Shown here: piece after piece, positions 63,115 to 64,000 of the stretch
Numbering within the stretch: the stretch's first letter is position 1
Layout: every line of letters starts with the position of its first letter
NCBI RefSeq assembly: GCF_032116555.1
Contig: NZ_CP134949.1
Span: 2,852,001 to 2,916,000, forward strand
DNA: 64,000 bases
Direction: 5' to 3'
From: Halobaculum sp. XH14
GTDB lineage: Archaea > Halobacteriota > Halobacteria > Halobacteriales > Haloferacaceae
Made by a program: the position numbers and the translations under genes
Notes under the pieces: model-generated
What the model was told of the DNA's origin: nothing
Database searches by the model: none
The model's input: only the letters and a program-made list of their open reading frames with translations

Positions 63115-63168
63115 GCTCGGTTCTCACAGGCCAAGGATAGTATATATTCCCCTTCGTTCGTTTCTCCT

Positions 63169-63936
63169 CTACTGGATCCGCCTCAGCCGATCTCGAACCG
63201 CCCGCTGAACGGCCCCGAATTCGCTCGCGATGCGGACGATCTGATACCCATCCTCAATCGCGCGAGCAGCAGCGTCGGGGTCGCCTTCGATACATCCGAC
63301 GGGGACGCCGGCGTCGAGGCTTCGGGACCGTACCTCCGCGATCCGCCGCTGGAACTCGGGGTCGTCCTTCTCGAAACCCATCTGCACGGACAGATCCGAC
63401 GGGCCGACGAAGGTGAACCCGAGTTCGGGCACCGATAGGATCTCGTCGAGGGTATCGATTGCACTCGCCTTCTCGATCATGACGCCGACACACACCTGCT
63501 CGTCTTCGGTTTGCAGGTATCGGTCGGTGTTACGCCACGTGTTCGTGCGAGCAGTGGAGTTACCTCGCTCGCCCGGCCCGTCCTCGTACGTATACCGCGC
63601 AGCCTCCACACACCGACGAACTTCAGCGGCGGTGTCGATCCGCGGGACGAGAACGTTCCGGACGCCGGTGTCCAGTACTTTGCGCACGAGTGCCGGATTC
63701 GGTTCCGGAATACGGACTAACAACTCCGTGTCGACGAGTTCGGCGGCACGTGACAGGTTCTCGAGAGCGTGGCTGTCCCATGGGGTAGCGCCGTGATGCT
63801 CGTAATCGAGCCACACGAAGTCGAGCCCGAGTTCGCCGTAGAGTTCGACCAGGCTCGGAGCGAACGTGTCCGCGCTCGCGCCCAGAACGACGGTACCCTC
63901 TTCTAGCTTGGTCCGGAATGAGTTCGTCTGATCCAT
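63169..63936 (-). CDS. HpcH/HpaI-family class II aldolase
   Basis: 255-residue metal-dependent aldolase that splits or forms 2-keto-hydroxy acids. Motifs: LDFVWLDYEHHGATPWDS (His pair about 47-48), LLVRIPEPNPALVRKVLDTG with the catalytic Arg, VGVMIEKASAIDTLDEIL (metal Glu) and FVGPSDLSVQMGFEKDD (metal Asp). It is full length, unlike the degraded paralog at 45432. It appears to be the first gene of an aldolase-dehydrogenase pair read leftward. Confidence 0.92.
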   Translation of the reverse strand: MDQTNSFRTKLEEGTVVLGASADTFAPSLVELYGELGLDFVWLDYEHHGATPWDSHALENLSRAAELVDTELLVRIPEPNPALVRKVLDTGVRNVLVPRIDTAAEVRRCVEAARYTYEDGPGERGNSTARTNTWRNTDRYLQTEDEQVCVGVMIEKASAIDTLDEILSVPELGFTFVGPSDLSVQMGFEKDDPEFQRRIAEVRSRSLDAGVPVGCIEGDPDAAARAIEDGYQIVRIASEFGAVQRAVRDRLRRIQ

Positions 63937-64000
63937 TTACGTAGCCTCCTCGTTATCGGATTAGTATAGGTATTTGGGAAGAGCCAGCAACCACCGGATA

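Overview
The window is from the chromosome or a large replicon of a halophilic archaeon (class Halobacteria). The evidence is high G+C coding DNA with acidic proteins, an S-layer-type glycoprotein ending in a PGF-CTERM signal beside its archaeosortase, diphthine synthase, salvage-type cobamide genes, Tat-lipoprotein ABC transport, TATA boxes placed for leaderless transcripts, and many families found mainly in haloarchaea (HalOD1, DUF7344, DUF7342, bacterio-opsin-activator HTH, DUF5789, amphi-Trp, TrmB). No rRNA, tRNA or CRISPR array was recognised.

Layout. 1-7.8 kb is core: cobS (partial), cbiB and a cobT-like gene on the minus strand, dphB on the plus strand, a DUF433/DUF5615 toxin-antitoxin pair, then artA and a cell-surface glycoprotein with a Thr-Pro-Glu stalk. 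8.4-13.1 kb is a complete four-gene ABC importer operon of the glycerol-3-phosphate/sugar class. 13.4-18.3 kb is a regulator patch: two bacterio-opsin-activator-type HTH proteins, DUF7344 and HalOD1 proteins, a frameshifted Lrp/AsnC gene and a receiver-PAS protein. 19.7-22.7 kb holds an AbiE-type system with repeated operator-like sites and a second HTH/partner module preceded by a nested palindrome.

23-38 kb is a surface polysaccharide island: initiating sugar-phosphate transferase, deacetylase, GT4 and GT2 glycosyltransferases, a FemAB-like acyltransferase, two alkaline-phosphatase-superfamily enzymes in convergent overlap, a flippase, a GT-C membrane glycosyltransferase and an O-antigen-ligase-like polymerase. 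From about 24.4 kb it is visibly more A+T-rich than its flanks, and a decayed IS5-type element with both ends sits inside it. Together these genes could build, modify, flip and polymerise a lipid-linked glycan for the same cell surface that carries the S-layer protein.

38.2-54.9 kb is a patchwork: a gene-poor stretch with a dispersed short repeat, two decayed tyrosine integrases, a second copy of the HTH/partner module, mirrored TrmB/HalOD1 gene pairs, an aldolase pseudogene, and a HEPN/MNT module whose antitoxin has lost its N-terminus to integrase DNA. 55-60.7 kb has a CorC-like protein, an RHH/PIN module, a VirB4 ATPase remnant and about 1.2 kb with no recognisable gene. 60.8-63.9 kb is a small catabolic or regulatory cluster: IclR regulator, VOC protein, 2-hydroxyacid dehydrogenase and HpcH/HpaI aldolase.

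For the hunt, the best candidates are the two-copy DUF7342-HTH/partner module with palindromic promoters, the AbiE operator array, the paired AP-superfamily enzymes in the glycan island, the recurrent HalOD1/DUF7344 circuit, and the integrase-truncated MNT gene. All functions are read from sequence by eye; none was confirmed by database search.
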